From assembly GCA_026545225.1 (NCBI GenBank), contig CM048846.1, forward strand, positions 57,416,270 through 57,480,269: 64,000 nucleotides of DNA. The letters run 5' to 3'. Each line of letters opens with the position of its first letter. The first letter of the stretch is position 1. This DNA comes from Cornus controversa. Its lineage: Eukaryota; Streptophyta; Magnoliopsida; Cornales; Cornaceae. Position numbers and translations under genes: made by a program. This document shows, in pieces, positions 10,492-22,340 of this stretch. The notes below the pieces were generated by a model. The model searched no databases. It had not been told where the DNA came from and saw only the letters and a list, made by a program, of their open reading frames with translations.

Positions 10492-10608
10492 ATTGTGCTT
10501 ACTAGAATCAAATATGGACCTGCACGCTACTGGGCTATTTTGTTCGTCTTCTGGTTTCTTGTGTTTGGTATATGGGCTTCAAGAACACACGATGCTCATA
10601 CCACATGA
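10492..10608 (+). CDS. Orphan terminal exon of an unidentified membrane protein
   Basis: A polypyrimidine stretch and TTCACCTGCAG acceptor lead into 38 codons and a TGA at 10606-10608. The peptide begins IVLTRIKYGPARYWA, then a strongly hydrophobic run rich in Phe, Trp, Leu and Val, and ends in a short polar tail (SRTHDAHTT). This looks like the C-terminal end of a small protein with one membrane segment. I do not recognise the family. No matching upstream exon was found between 9.7 and 10.4 kb, so it is either the last exon of a gene with unseen exons or a copied fragment. Confidence 0.4.
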   Translation: MVLTRIKYGPARYWAILFVFWFLVFGIWASRTHDAHTT

Positions 10609-10950
10609 TTCTTCTGTTGCTGTTATCGCATAAAAAATCCAGATTTCTTACTTGTTGTCTAATAATTATATTATATTATATTCATTTGGGAGCTTCTGTA
10701 ATGTTTATTCTGACAAAAGATTCATGAGTAGGAATGTTGGTTTGCATCTTCTTTAGTGCTCATATATATATATATATATATAGATAGATGGGCCATTATT
10801 ATACTATACTGGATGTAAGCTGTGTGTCCTTTTAAGGGTAATATTGTTCATCTGGAAATTTCTATAAATTTGTTCTCCGACTCCTTGCAGTTATTTCATT
10901 TTATACACCACGCTTGTCTGTTTTTACAAGCTGCCGGTTTCTTGCTTTTA

Positions 10951-11450
10951 GGGCTCGTTTGGATTGATGGAATTAGAAAGAAAAGAAAAGAAAAGAAAGG
11001 GAAGGATGGTATTTTATATGTTTGGATTGTCATTAGTAAGAGAAAAGAAAGGATTAGGAGTGATTTGGAGGGATAACTTATCCCTCCAAATCTCTCATAT
11101 GCTATTCTCCCAAAAGTGGAAAGATTTGGAGAGAAACGATAAGACTAAGTAAATCTTTCATAATATCAAAAGTAACCTTAACATTTTAAAGAATAAAATT
11201 TAAAAGACATTTGAGTATATCTTGTAATATAAATACAAAAGGACATGATAGTAAATTTATTAAAATGGTTTCTTTTCTTTTCTCTCCTTTATCTTTTTCA
11301 AACAAAAATATAATCATTTCCTTTCTTTTCTTTCATAATTTATCCAAACATGAATACATGTTATCTTCTCTTCTCTTTTCTTTTTTTTTTCCTCTCATAA
11401 CTAATGTTAACCTTTCTTTTTTTTTCTCTCTTGTTTAACCAAACAAAGCC
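10951..11450. mobile_element. Tourist-like MITE (500 bp)
   Basis: Ends are imperfect inverted repeats: GGGCTCGTTTGG on the left and, reversed, GGCTTTGTTTGG on the right. Flanks are TTA (10948-10950) and TTC (11451-11453), a slightly decayed TTA duplication. The interior is a purine-rich left arm and pyrimidine-rich right arm, so it can fold back. No coding capacity. These traits fit PIF/Harbinger-derived Tourist elements. Confidence 0.7.
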
Positions 11451-11746
11451 TTCGGCATTGGGTCAACTGGTCCGTGCTTGACATGATCAAACCATCCTAC
11501 TAGTATATAAACCACCACTGGTTTCTAGTTTCTATGCTATATGAACTCACTCTCTCTCCTTTTCACCAAAGGGGAGGTTAAGAGTCCAACGAAGGGCATG
11601 TAAAGTGCAGCAGAGGTCTGAGATAAAACAAAAATGATTTTAAAAATAAAAGGCCTCTTCACACAACATATCAACAACACTTATTTTTCATTCATGCAAT
11701 TTGCATTCCGCTTGAAGTAGCAGGAAAGGAAAAAAATTAAATTTTT
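11451..11746. other. non-coding stretch
   Basis: No gene or repeat end is visible between the two Tourist-like elements. Confidence 0.5.
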
Positions 11747-11749
11747 TTA

Positions 11750-13659
11750 GGAGTTTGGTTAGAAAGAAAGTGAATTTTTTAAGAAAGTAGAGGCTTACTT
11801 GGTTTGTAACTCTGAAAATAGTTTCATGTTTTCAATTTTTTTAGTTTTCAAACAATCAAAACAAAAAATAGTTTTCAATTTTTTCAGTTTAAAAATCTGT
11901 TTGGTTAGTAAAACTACAAAACAGTTTTTAGAAAACAAAAACTCATAAATTTACTTGATTGTATCTACTGGAGGGTTTTCATAGAACAATTTTCAATTTA
12001 TTTTCCTTAAATCCAATAATGCAATTTTTATTATTAAGTGTTAGAGGCACATTACTTTTACGCTGGTATTTTTAACTTAATAAAAATTACACAAATAGAA
12101 TATCACATGTTTAAATAAATCATGAAAAGTACTAGACTTGATGAAATTTAATTAGAGCAAAATAGGTACTCAACTTCTAGTGTCATATGCACTTTTAATT
12201 GTACAATCATTAAGTTTAGTTATACATAACAAGGAAAAAAAAAAGATTATCGTGAGAAATCCATTTCTACCCATTCCACTTAAACTCAAAAAAAAATCTT
12301 TGGATCCAAAAAAGCCCTAAAGAACATTTGGTCCCTATACCTCTGTATCGAGACTGAACTCTCAGTCTGAATGTTTGGTCCAAATACCTCATTTTTTCAA
12401 CGAAATCAAAAGTCTTTTATTATTTAAACTCCAAAACAATTTTTAGTTCTTGAGTGGATCTGCAGAAGAGCCCAACGATGAGAAAGAGTATGAAAGAGAG
12501 AGAGAGAGGGAGAGAGGGAGACGAGAGAAAGAAGACAGGGATAAGGTTGGGTTATAAACGAGACACTCCACTGTCACTTTTAAGTGACTTAAACTGTTTT
12601 CCGTGATTTCACACAAATGAGAATAGTTTTGAGAAAATACACAGAACAACTCTTAGTTGTTCTCTAAAAAGTGACACTCATGTAACTCAGTTTTTTAAAA
12701 ACTATTATCTGAAAATAGTTCCAAGCAGTCAAAATTTTGTTTTGAGAATTTTTTGTAACTCATTAAACAGAAAACAATTTTATGAGATACAAACCAAACA
12801 GGGCCTAGATTTTCGTAACTGCCATATTTTCTCCAAAACGTTTCTCGTATAAAACATGAATTTTTTTTACTTTCATGGGACTTTAAATCTTACTTTCCTA
12901 TTATGCCCCGTTAGTTGTTTTTGTTTACGCTTCTTCTTAAGTGCAACTTTTCTAGTATAACACATTCTCTCTCACTTAAAAATTATAGTAATATAATATA
13001 ACTGTGAAAAAACAATAATATGTTGTCTTTTTTCTTTTATTATTTGACTTAGAACTCTCTTTTTTATTTCTACTTTATTTTTTATTTAATTATGGTATAT
13101 ATATTTTTAGTCTTTTTTTCTCTCTCTTTTTTTTTTTTCATTCTCTATCGTTGTGGTACCCAACCAACTTTTATCACTAAGTTATATATATCCATAGTTT
13201 TGATGACATGAATTTGAAACCTTTGCATACACCTAACCAAAAAAAAAAAAGTTTAAATCACCAACGAGTTTCACCTAAGAAAAATATTATGAAGCCTTAT
13301 TTTAAAAATAAATACAAATAATTATGTTTATTATTTTTAATAAATCACGATTTTACTATTTCTTTGCTAAAAATGAATATAAATATTTGGCGTAAAGAAG
13401 ATTCATCATCTAATAGAAATTCATTTATTTTTTAGTATTTGAAATTATAATGGTAGTTTTGGTAGGTAGAATCATTTTCTTTTCACTTTCATGCTATCTA
13501 AACCAAAAATAATAATATTTTCCCACAACTTTCTTGAAAAAATTTCATGCTAACCAAATGTATGTAGGAAAGTTAATTTTCTTTTCATTCACTTCACTTT
13601 TCTTTTCATTCTTCATTTTCTTTATTTTCTACTTTGATTCTGTCTAACCAAATGGAGCC
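11750..13659. mobile_element. Older Tourist-like element holding a nested element
   Basis: The left end GGAGTTTGGTTAGAAAG pairs with the reversed right end GGCTCCATTTGGTTAGACAG, and TTA flanks both sides (11747-11749 and 13660-13662). With the nested copy at 11791-12805 removed it would be about 0.9 kb. Interior is AT-rich and without coding capacity. Confidence 0.6.
11791..12805. mobile_element. Harbinger-like element, short derivative (1,015 bp)
   Basis: The ends are AGGCTTACTTGGTTTG and, reversed, GGCCCTGTTTGGTTTG, flanked by TAG on both sides (11788-11790 and 12806-12808). Its first 430 bases match 24239-24680 closely, and its last 300 resemble 33890-34178. It is therefore an internally shortened member of the same family as the long copy at 24239-34178. 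No transposase is encoded. Confidence 0.75.
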
Positions 13660-13898
13660 TTAGTCTAACTTTAAATTTAGTACTTTACATTACAGCACTT
13701 AGTTTAGTTTTAATTCCTAATTTAATGAAATCTCGGTCTTCCAGTTCTTCAATTCCTTTATTAGCTTTTGTTAGTTAACCTTCCATACATTGCAATTTCG
13801 AAGTCCTTTGCGAAAAGGCAAAACAAAAACAAAAACAAAAACCCAAGGTAGAGTGGCCATTCCAGACTCTATTCTATCACCTGAACTCAATTTTCTAC

Positions 13899-13956
<58 letters not shown>

Positions 13957-14329
13957 CACTAAAGTCCTGTCACGCCTGCATCTTCCAATACAAAAATATA
14001 TGTTGCCAAACATTTTTGGAATGCCCAATGAGACTGTTAAAAAGTATTGTCTAAATGATGGGAAGAAGAATTGGAACCAGGTTGAATCCTGATATCCCGA
14101 TCAGGAAGAAAAGTAACACGTACAACTTCCGGCTAGAAGTTTTCAATCAACATATGATGAGGATTTCATGGTGAAAATTCAAGACTCTGTCTCATCATCC
14201 ATTCAGAGGTGGGTTGAGCCGATAAACCAATCCATTTGTGTGCTCAAGGATGCCATTTTAGAAACAGTTGGAAGCAAAAAACTTCCATATGCAATGCGGA
14301 AGACAACCAACACCTAACTAAGAAAAAGT
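13660..14329. other. non-coding stretch with an AT microsatellite
   Basis: Contains a (TA)n run at about 13903-13953 and an ACAAAA repeat near 13825. Reading frames here are products of the simple repeat. No gene is recognised. Confidence 0.6.
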
Positions 14330-14756
14330 ATGGATTAACTACCGAAAGTTGAGCCAAGCCACGGTAAAAATAGAAAAAACAAATATCCTTTGCCAAGGAT
14401 TGACAAGTTTTTTTATCAACTTAAGGGGTTGAAGTGCTTTTTGAAGATAAACTTGAGATTGGAATATTATCAATTGAGGGTCAAAAAGGAAGATGTTTCA
14501 AAGACTCCTTGTCATACATAGGATGGACATTACGAGTTCCTAATGATGCCATTTGGCTTAATGAATACACGAGGAGCTTTCATGGATTTGATGAATAGTT
14601 TCTTTAGCACATATCTAGACAAATTCGTTGTAGTGTTTGTGGATGTCATCCTCGTGTACTCGTCATTGAAGGAGAAGCATGAGAGTAACTCAAGGAATGT
14701 GATTTTTGGCTACCTGAAGTGAAATTTCTCGAACATGTGCTGTCAGAAACTAGAGT
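14330..14756 (+). pseudogene. Ty3-type reverse transcriptase fragment
   Basis: Recognisable blocks of a Ty3 reverse transcriptase: a [14 protein letters not shown] start, a DLRxGYxQL-like block, MPFGLMN and a catalytic V-x-D-V stretch. Fossil, badly broken, with many breaks. Confidence 0.8.
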
Positions 14757-15845
14757 GTCACGTCCCGAAATTCAAACTACCGAAAGCACCCGATCCGAGC
14801 TCGAACTCTAGAGGTGAGATGTTACATTTGTCATATGGTCATCGCCCCACCCCCAATTACTATTCTGATACCAATCCGTTACACCTCGGTTCCACTTTGA
14901 ACAACTGAGATTAACCCTACAGAAGATTAACTATTTCATCCTAAGTTCCAACCCAGAACACTATGACTCTGAACCCAATCTTACAATATCATACTCACAC
15001 GCAGAAGCATACATATATTTTAACTCACACAAGCCAATGGGTCCCTCTTTAGATGATCAACCAAAATAGTTCATGAAATATAATTCATTGAGTTGCTGAA
15101 CATTACGATCAATCATACTAAGGGTTACGATCAATCCTAATTCTAAGATCCATCGTAATATCAATCGTAAGCCTCGAAAAAATGGTTTTTAAATTTCCCA
15201 TTTTTTGCCTCAACTCTACAATTAATCGTATTTCAAAATACGATATATCGTACAATTACGATTCATCGTAATACTGGTAACGATACATCGTAATGTCCCA
15301 GGTAGCAATCCCTATTTAACACCTCGAGTCCATTTCTCTACCCATATTGGATCTCATACATCCCAACGCGATACAAATAATATTTTGACATAATCGGAAA
15401 CATAAAGCATCATTTAAATCATTCCATGATCGTTCATGCTTTGAAATCATCAATTCATACATTCAATGACCAAATCCTCATCATAAACAAATTCATAGCA
15501 TAAAGTTATGAAACATGGATTCATAGTCCCAAATTTACATCCGTTCATAAAATATGTTTCAAGTACATAGGTTTTCCAATGTTGACATCATTACATATAT
15601 AAAATACACAAGTTCTCACAAATGGGACATGCATCAAAAAATGATCAAAAATGTCCATCAAGCTTCGTAGACCAACTTATGGTTGGTGGGACTCCATCAC
15701 TTCCTTACCGATACCTGAAATGTTTAATATAAAGCGCTGAGCTCCTACATGCTCATTAGAAACACATAAAATACACGTCCTAAGGTTCCATGAATACCCC
15801 ATAAGATATGACTTGTGGGAACTACCACTTATAGTTTGAGTTTTT
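14757..15845. repeat. LTR-like segment between two Ty3 fossils
   Basis: It begins TGTCACGTCCCGAAATTC, a start typical of long LTRs of chromovirus (Tekay/Del) elements, directly where the reverse transcriptase fragment stops. It ends where a second Ty3 fragment begins. It also holds many ATCGTAA / TTACGAT words between 15100 and 15300. The exact right edge is uncertain. Confidence 0.5.
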
Positions 15846-17112
15846 GGATGTGTTTCTAGAGAATTTGATAGAGTTACCTTCGAAACGAGAAATGGAGTTT
15901 TCTATCAATCTTGCTCTTGGTACCGAGCCCATCTATATGGTACCATACCGTATGGCACTGGTAGAACTAAAGGAGTTAAAAGGTTAATTATAGGATTTGT
16001 TAGACAAGGGTTTTGTAAGTTCTAGTACATCACCTTAGGGAGCTCTGGTACTCATCGCTAAGAAGAAGGACGGATCCATGCGACTTTGTATTGATTACAG
16101 GAAGTTGACCCGAGCAATGATCAAGAATAAATATCTTTTGCCAATGATTGATGATTTGTTTGATCAACTCAAGGGTTTGAAATTATTTTCAAATATTGAC
16201 TTAGGTCCAGTTATTATCAGTTTGGGGTCAAGGATGAGGACATTCTGAAGAACGTTTTTCGTACTCAATATGGACACTATGAGTCTCTAGTGATGCCATT
16301 TGGTTTGACGAATGCACCTGCACCTTTTATGGATTTGGTGAACCAAGTTTTTAATGTTTACTTAGACAAGTTCATAGTGGTGTTCGTGAATGACATCCCT
16401 GTGTACTCGTCATCTGTGGAGGAATATAAGAGTCACTTGAGGACTGTGTTACAGATTTTGAGGGACCACCATTTGTATGCCAAATATAAAAAATGTGAGT
16501 TTTGGCTAACGAAGGTAAAGTTCCTTGAAAATGTAGTGTCGGAAGGAGGAATTTCTGTAGACTCTTTTAAGATCGAAGCGGTGATGAGTTGGGAAAGGCT
16601 GAAGAGCATATTCAAGATACATAGTTTCTTGGGCATAGCCGGATAATACCAATGCTTTGTGAAGGATTTCTCATGATTGGCGGTGCCTATGCACGGCTTA
16701 CTCGTAAAAGAGTTAAGTTCGTTTGGAATGATGTTTACAAGTATACATTTATGAAGTTAAAGGTTCGATTAACTTCATCCCCAATTTTGATTATTCCAAA
16801 CATAGTTTGGGCTATGTTATCTATTGTGACATTTCACAAGATGGTTTGGGTTGTGTGTTAATGCAAACCGAGAGAGTAGTAGCATATTGTTCCCGAAAGT
16901 TGAATACGTATGAGCAAAATTACTCGACTCATGACTAAGAGTTAGTGGCAGTAATTTTTGCTTTGAAAATGTGGAGACATTATTTGTACGGAGAAACGTT
17001 TGAGTTGTTCTCTAATAATAAGAGTTTAAAGTACATTTTCTCACAAAAGGACTTGAACTTGAGGCAACGAAGATGGGTGGAATATATGGAAGATTATAAC
17101 TTAGATCTCTAG
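15846..17112 (+). pseudogene. Ty3-type pol fragment (RT to RNase H)
   Basis: From a pre-RT linker (EFLDVF, then a VPYRMA block) through reverse transcriptase with [10 protein letters not shown] near 16290, the ECEFW/KKCEFW block near 16500 and FLGIAG, into RNase H with YSTHDxELVAV and WRHYLYGE blocks. Ty3 order and motifs are clear. Fossil, broken, with several breaks. Confidence 0.88.
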
Positions 17113-17415
17113 TGACACACTCCAACCCAATTTATATTCATATAACAAATTGAACAATTGGAATGCATCTAACCATCTTCATTAACATCAAACATAATTA
17201 ACATTAATTTACATCAGAGTGCATGTTTAATAATTTACAAATTCAAACAAATCATAAGCTTATATTACATATAGTAACAACAACTAGGCATTTAGTTATG
17301 AGTTTACTACAAAACTCATTTACAATAATTGCATATTAGACAAAACATTTCCTCTTGCTCATTTCTCATCTAATAACCAAGACTCTAGACTTGGTAGTAG
17401 ATACAAAACCTTGAA
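17113..17415. repeat. LTR-like repeat copy 1 (uninterrupted)
   Basis: Starts TGACACACTCCAACCC and matches the pieces 17554-17571 plus 22367-22657. It shows the target of the Helitron before insertion: ...CCCAA|TTTATATTC... at 17130/17131. Confidence 0.75.
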
Positions 17416-17553
17416 CTTGAAAAGTTAGTGGCGGCAATTTTGCATTGAAAATGTGGAGACATTATTTGTACGAAGAAACGTTTGAGTTGTTCTCCGAATA
17501 TAAGAGTTTAAAGTACATTTTCTCACAAAATGACTTGAACTTGACGCAACGAA
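17416..17553 (+). pseudogene. second copy of the Ty3 RNase H fragment
   Basis: Repeats about 130 bases of 16936-17070 (the WRHYLYGE region), followed again by the TGACACAC repeat. The pair RNase H scrap plus LTR-like repeat therefore occurs twice in tandem. Fossil. Confidence 0.75.
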
Positions 17554-18063
17554 TGACACACCCCAACCCAATCTATATAAGATATAAGGTTTGTGTTTGA
17601 ATTTTCCGCTCAAAAAAATTCATCATCTAACGGTCAAAAATGCTTAAAAAATCTATCTGACGGTTCAAAATATCTATGCCTATCTATGGTCTAAAATTAC
17701 TCTTCCTATCTTCAATCAACGGTCATGATTCACTCCCACCTAAATTCAAATTTAAACATTCACCTACTACTCCCCTAAAATAATATTTCCATCAATTTAT
17801 ATTAAAATATTAAAATCTAAAATATCATTATATATCGGTATATGATATTTATATCGGTATATGTCTCTCTCTCTCATTTCGTATAAGACCAAGACACCGT
17901 CACTCTCTCCCCCCCCCCCCTCTCTCTCTCCATGACCTCCTTCAAACACACCATCAATGGCGGTGAAACCTTTACTTCGATCCGGCGATGACCTGTTGGT
18001 TCGAATTGAACGACTAGATCCGGCTGAACCCAACTTGCTCCACTTCAGTCCAGCGACAAGCTA

Positions 18064-18294
18064 TTGGCTCGACTTGAACGGCTAGATTCGGCGAAACTCT
18101 CGATGTCTCAAGAACCCAGGCTAGATCTGGAAGACGAAGCCGACCGGTTCGGTGTGGCTCTCGACGCACCTGCAAAGGCATGGTCTCTTGCTAAGTTTGT
18201 CCTAATCGCGATGATGACGATTTTTGCTATTACATTTGTTGAATCCACTACTGATCCACCTAACGGTAATTTTTTTTCATTTGGATTATTTTGA
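18064..18294 (+). pseudogene. Possible captured first exon inside the Helitron
   Basis: A 76-codon open frame, in a block of higher GC than its surroundings, contains MSQEPRLDLEDEADRFG and then a hydrophobic segment (FVLIAMMTIFAITF). A plausible splice donor (AACG|GTAATT) lies near 18265 and a TC-rich, leader-like stretch lies upstream (17860-17930). I do not recognise the protein. The layout suggests a copied 5' part of a host gene encoding a small membrane protein. Confidence 0.4.
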
Positions 18295-18401
18295 TTTTGT
18301 AATCGGTACATTTGTTTGTCATTGAGGATCGAAACAATTTTTACTGACGATCTTAACATTTGTTTAGTTTCAATTTCTATTTTCTTTGTGGGTGTTTGAG
18401 A

Positions 18402-18497
18402 ATGTACAATGATATGTTGGATCCTAAGTTGATGAAACTCGCTCAACAACAGATGAGTCATTTTTCACCTGCCGAGATGGCCAGAATTCAACAACAG
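18402..18497 (+). pseudogene. OEP61/TPR7-like first exon captured by the Helitron
   Basis: Thirty-two codons from ATG read [18 protein letters not shown], then [14 protein letters not shown], ending at a CAG|GTG donor. This matches the N-terminus of the plant chaperone receptor OEP61/TPR7 of chloroplast outer envelope and ER (M-DPE...LAQ-QM...ARIQQQ). The TPR domain and the rest are not found downstream within the element. It is a gene scrap in a Helitron, not a working receptor. Confidence 0.68.
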
Positions 18498-20400
18498 GTG
18501 TCACCTCTTTGACCTCAATTTATTTTTGATCCAGTAATTTTACATGAATTTTTTATATTTTGAGAAAACCCATGTCTATTCAATGTAATTATTATAATAA
18601 ACCCAATTTCTAATGGCTCTGAGCATGTGAAAAGATGTTGATTTGATGCTTTTAGCTTACAATTTTGTGGTGAATATAGTATTTTTGGTACCCTATTTAG
18701 TGTGTAGTCTACGCTAGATTTTGAACTGATTCAACTTGAATGCAGAAACACAGTATGGTGGTTTGGATGGACTAGTGATGTACACGGCTGTAGTGGGTTG
18801 CTTGGCCGCGGTGGCTGAAGTGGGTCTTTTCTTGGTTGATACTGGTGGAGGTAATGGTGGTGCTTCATGGAATGTTTTGTGGTGGTCTGTGCATGAGGAA
18901 GATGGTGTTGTAGCTCACAGTTGATGATGCTTCGAAAGGTGGCAGTGCAGCTGTTGGCCGATTAGCCGTCTTTAGATCTTGAAATTTTAAATTTTGGTCT
19001 TTGCTCTTTCTTGAATTGGTTTGTTCATCTTGACTCTACTTCGAAAGTTAAATTTTGAATTTGAGTGATGATCGTTCAAATGTTCTCTTTCCCTATTTTT
19101 GGTCTTACATGCTCAAAAACAGGGTGTGCTTGCATTACTTCCTTGAAATTAAGCCTCTTTGTTCGATGGGTTTGCAATTCAGGGTCTGTTTGTATCCTTG
19201 AAAATTTTAATTTTTACCCCGTTTGGATTATCATAATCACAGGTTTTCGTTGTAGTAATTTAACCATCTCTCTCTCTCTCGGGCACTCTTTTAGTTTCTT
19301 TCTTCTTCAATTTCGCCATTTTCTTTATTTTTTTTAATGCTTATCTTTTATATGTTTTCATCTGACTTCTATTTATCGGTGGTTATTTTTTAGTGCAGCA
19401 GATTACACCGAATTCACATTCAAGGAGGCTTTTTATTTGATCATTGATTTTTACATCTGTTAGCATTAAAGAAATTTTGTGAATGTTAAATTTTAACTGG
19501 ACAAGAACTCAGCCAAGGTCTACAAGATCAATGCCTTTAGGAGGTCAGGTTTCCTTTCAATTTTTTGATTAATGTGTATCTCTCTCTCTCTGTTAATATT
19601 ATACAATTATATCTACATTTTTTTCTTCTCATTATTTGGATCAATTAAATTTGTGACTTGAAGCATGAAGTTTGGCATTTATAAATAATATATTTAGTCA
19701 GCATTTTGCATATTTCTACATGTAGACTGAATGGTAGACCATTGAATATTAGTTTTTCAAGGTCATATAGATTACAAATAAAAGTATCACGGGCTGTTTA
19801 CTTAATTTCAAGGCTTTTGGTGGGTTAATCCATAGAAATAACATCGGGCAGTGAAGCTTGGTCTTCAATTGGAGTTGGAACTCTTCACATATTGCTAATA
19901 CAAAAGAAAAGTAAATAACTTTAATTGCTAAAATTGGGGGGAATTGTGGAAGTGAATTCTTAGAATTTGTGACTGTATTGGAAAAAGGTTTTTGTCAATG
20001 ACGTGGATAGAGAAGTTAGTATGAAAAAACTATGAGCGTCATATTATTTATTTGAAAAAAAAATGAATATGTGAGAAATTTTGGAAATGAGGAAATTACT
20101 GTTATTAAGGTGAAAATTTTAGGGCCCATATCAACTATGTACTAAATATGATTGACTTTGGTATGCAAATTTGTAAACTGATAAACATGTATAATAAAAG
20201 TAATTTTTGGAACAAAATATTATTTTGCTGATGGTGCTTATTGAATTGAAACTATACAGTTTTACACTCCTCTAATTCGTCTTTGTTAAAATGCTAACCA
20301 TATAGACAAAAATTTCACTAACAAGCAAACGCGTCCTTATTGTTATAGAATTATCATTTGCTTGCATGCATTGTTTCAAAAAAATAATGATTTTGTAGAC
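18498..20400. other. Helitron interior, no recognised gene
   Basis: Intron-like T-rich sequence. A 62-codon Gly-rich frame at 18736-18924 and a short open stretch near 19497-19550 are bounded by splice-like signals, but neither is recognised. Confidence 0.45.
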
Positions 20401-20404
20401 TCTA

Positions 20405-20660
20405 AAATAAGATTGAAAAGTAAAGAAAAAGGAAAGCTAGCTATATGAGTTAGTGTGCAGAAAAAAAAAATACTGAAAAGCAAAAGAAGAGAGAAACTAG
20501 CTATATGGATTAGTGTGTGGTAGCATTAGTAAGAAAATAGAAGGGGAAAAAATATTTTAGTGTGCCCAAAAAAAGATTGAAAAGTAAAAGGAAGAGAGAA
20601 AGCTAGCAGTGGTTGGTTGAGTGACAAGAATTGGTAAGAAAAGAGGGGGAAAAAGAATAT
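20405..20660. repeat. diverged tandem repeat inside the Helitron
   Basis: Three copies of a unit of about 75-110 bases built on GATTGAAAAGTAAA...GAGAAAGCTAGC, spaced within 250 bases. Confidence 0.6.
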
Positions 20661-22340
20661 TCTGTTTGGTAGTACTTCGCATTTCTTCTGCATAATAATA
20701 TAATCTTGACTGTGTCCTGCAATCATGTACCGGTGGAGCCAGCTTATTAGTTATTATCCTTCATTGCACGGGCTAGCCCAATGATGCGTAGGTAACTTGA
20801 ATTGGTCTTTGTGAACTATTGTGTTGAGCATAAATCTCTTAGGCTGCACTATGTAATCTGAAGTGGTGTTTACTTTCCTCAGGGTCAATTGGAGCTGCAA
20901 GTATGTTTCTCTCTCTAAGATAAATTGATTTTTTTTTGTAGAACTTTGCTTTGAAATAAACAACTGGGTTTGCGTTGTTCACATCTGGTATTATAGTTTC
21001 AAACACTGATAATTTTGCTTTCTAAATTTGTTTCCGCTTTCTTTGATTTTAAGAAATTTCTATTATTAGTATATTTTGATTCGTTTAATGCATAGATTAT
21101 ATCATTTGTATAATCATCTTTGTTTAGGACTTCAATTTTTGGAAAAATTGGGTTTTATTTTTTATTTTTTTTTATGAATAAGGCTTAATCCTTATTTTAG
21201 ATTTTGTTGATTTTTATTTTTTATCTATGATGAATCAACATTCAGCTATTAATATCTGTTCCTCGATTTAAGATTGATTTTTTTTTTTTTGTCAAGTAGG
21301 TAGGAATTATTGATTAATTTAAGTGGACTCACTTTTTTTAACATAATAGAATGTCACATGGGGTGGATCATTTCAGACAATGGGGTGAAGCTTTTTGATG
21401 AAAAATAAAAAAGGAATGTCACATTGGGGCTTGGCTACTGATACAATAATAAAAAAGGAATTGTTGTTATTTTGATGGACTTGGATGAAGATGGAGGGGA
21501 GTGTTTAGAACCATGTCTAATTCTCTGGCCATGTTAAAAATTCTGTCTATGTGCCAGAGAAGAGGAATTACTACAGATATTTCATACCATGATAGGTGTT
21601 GTGATCTTTTGAAACTCAAGGGAAGAAAATTGCTCTGTTGGATGACGAAGATGGCCAAATTCATCTAAAGAGGGATTGTCTTGGATCCTTATCAGTAAGG
21701 TTTTTTTTTTCCTTTTTTGGGATAATTGTATGTATTTATGTATTGTTTATGTCTATCCAGTTTAAAATTTGAAAATGTTTGTAATTGTATATGTTAAAAT
21801 ATCAACATTTGCTTTGTGGGGTTGTGATTCAATGTATGTGTTTGTGTTTAATACTACCATCAATAAATTGATTTGTGATTCAGAGTTTAGGTTTTGTGTC
21901 ATATCTCTTTTTTCAACAGGTGTTGCCAAACATAGCTTTATAATTTTTTTGTTGAGTTAATTTTGACAGACCTCTCTCAGTTTGTGCATTTATCTTGATT
22001 AACGGTAATATTTGACTTTTGTGACTTTGTTGGCTTAATATATATAACATTTTTCCTATTAAGTAGTCAAAGAAGATAATAACCCTTCCTTCACATTAAC
22101 ATACCAAACAAACAAATTAAAAGCAAGAAGCAAAGAGAGAGAAATTCAAATTAAGAAAGTAACCACGTAGTATATTATATTTGAACTTTAATGGACCCAT
22201 TTTTATTAACATATACACCACTTGCAGGGCAATAATTTTTTACAGCAATTCACTCTTTTTTTTTTTTGTCACACAAAAATATGGCGAGCAGACGAATTTT
22301 TTTCAGCTTCTATTTTAGTCAATAATTTTTTGTTTTATAG

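Noticed and set aside
13771-14092. Frames on both strands across 13.9 kb
   Set aside because: They consist of translated (TA)n repeat.
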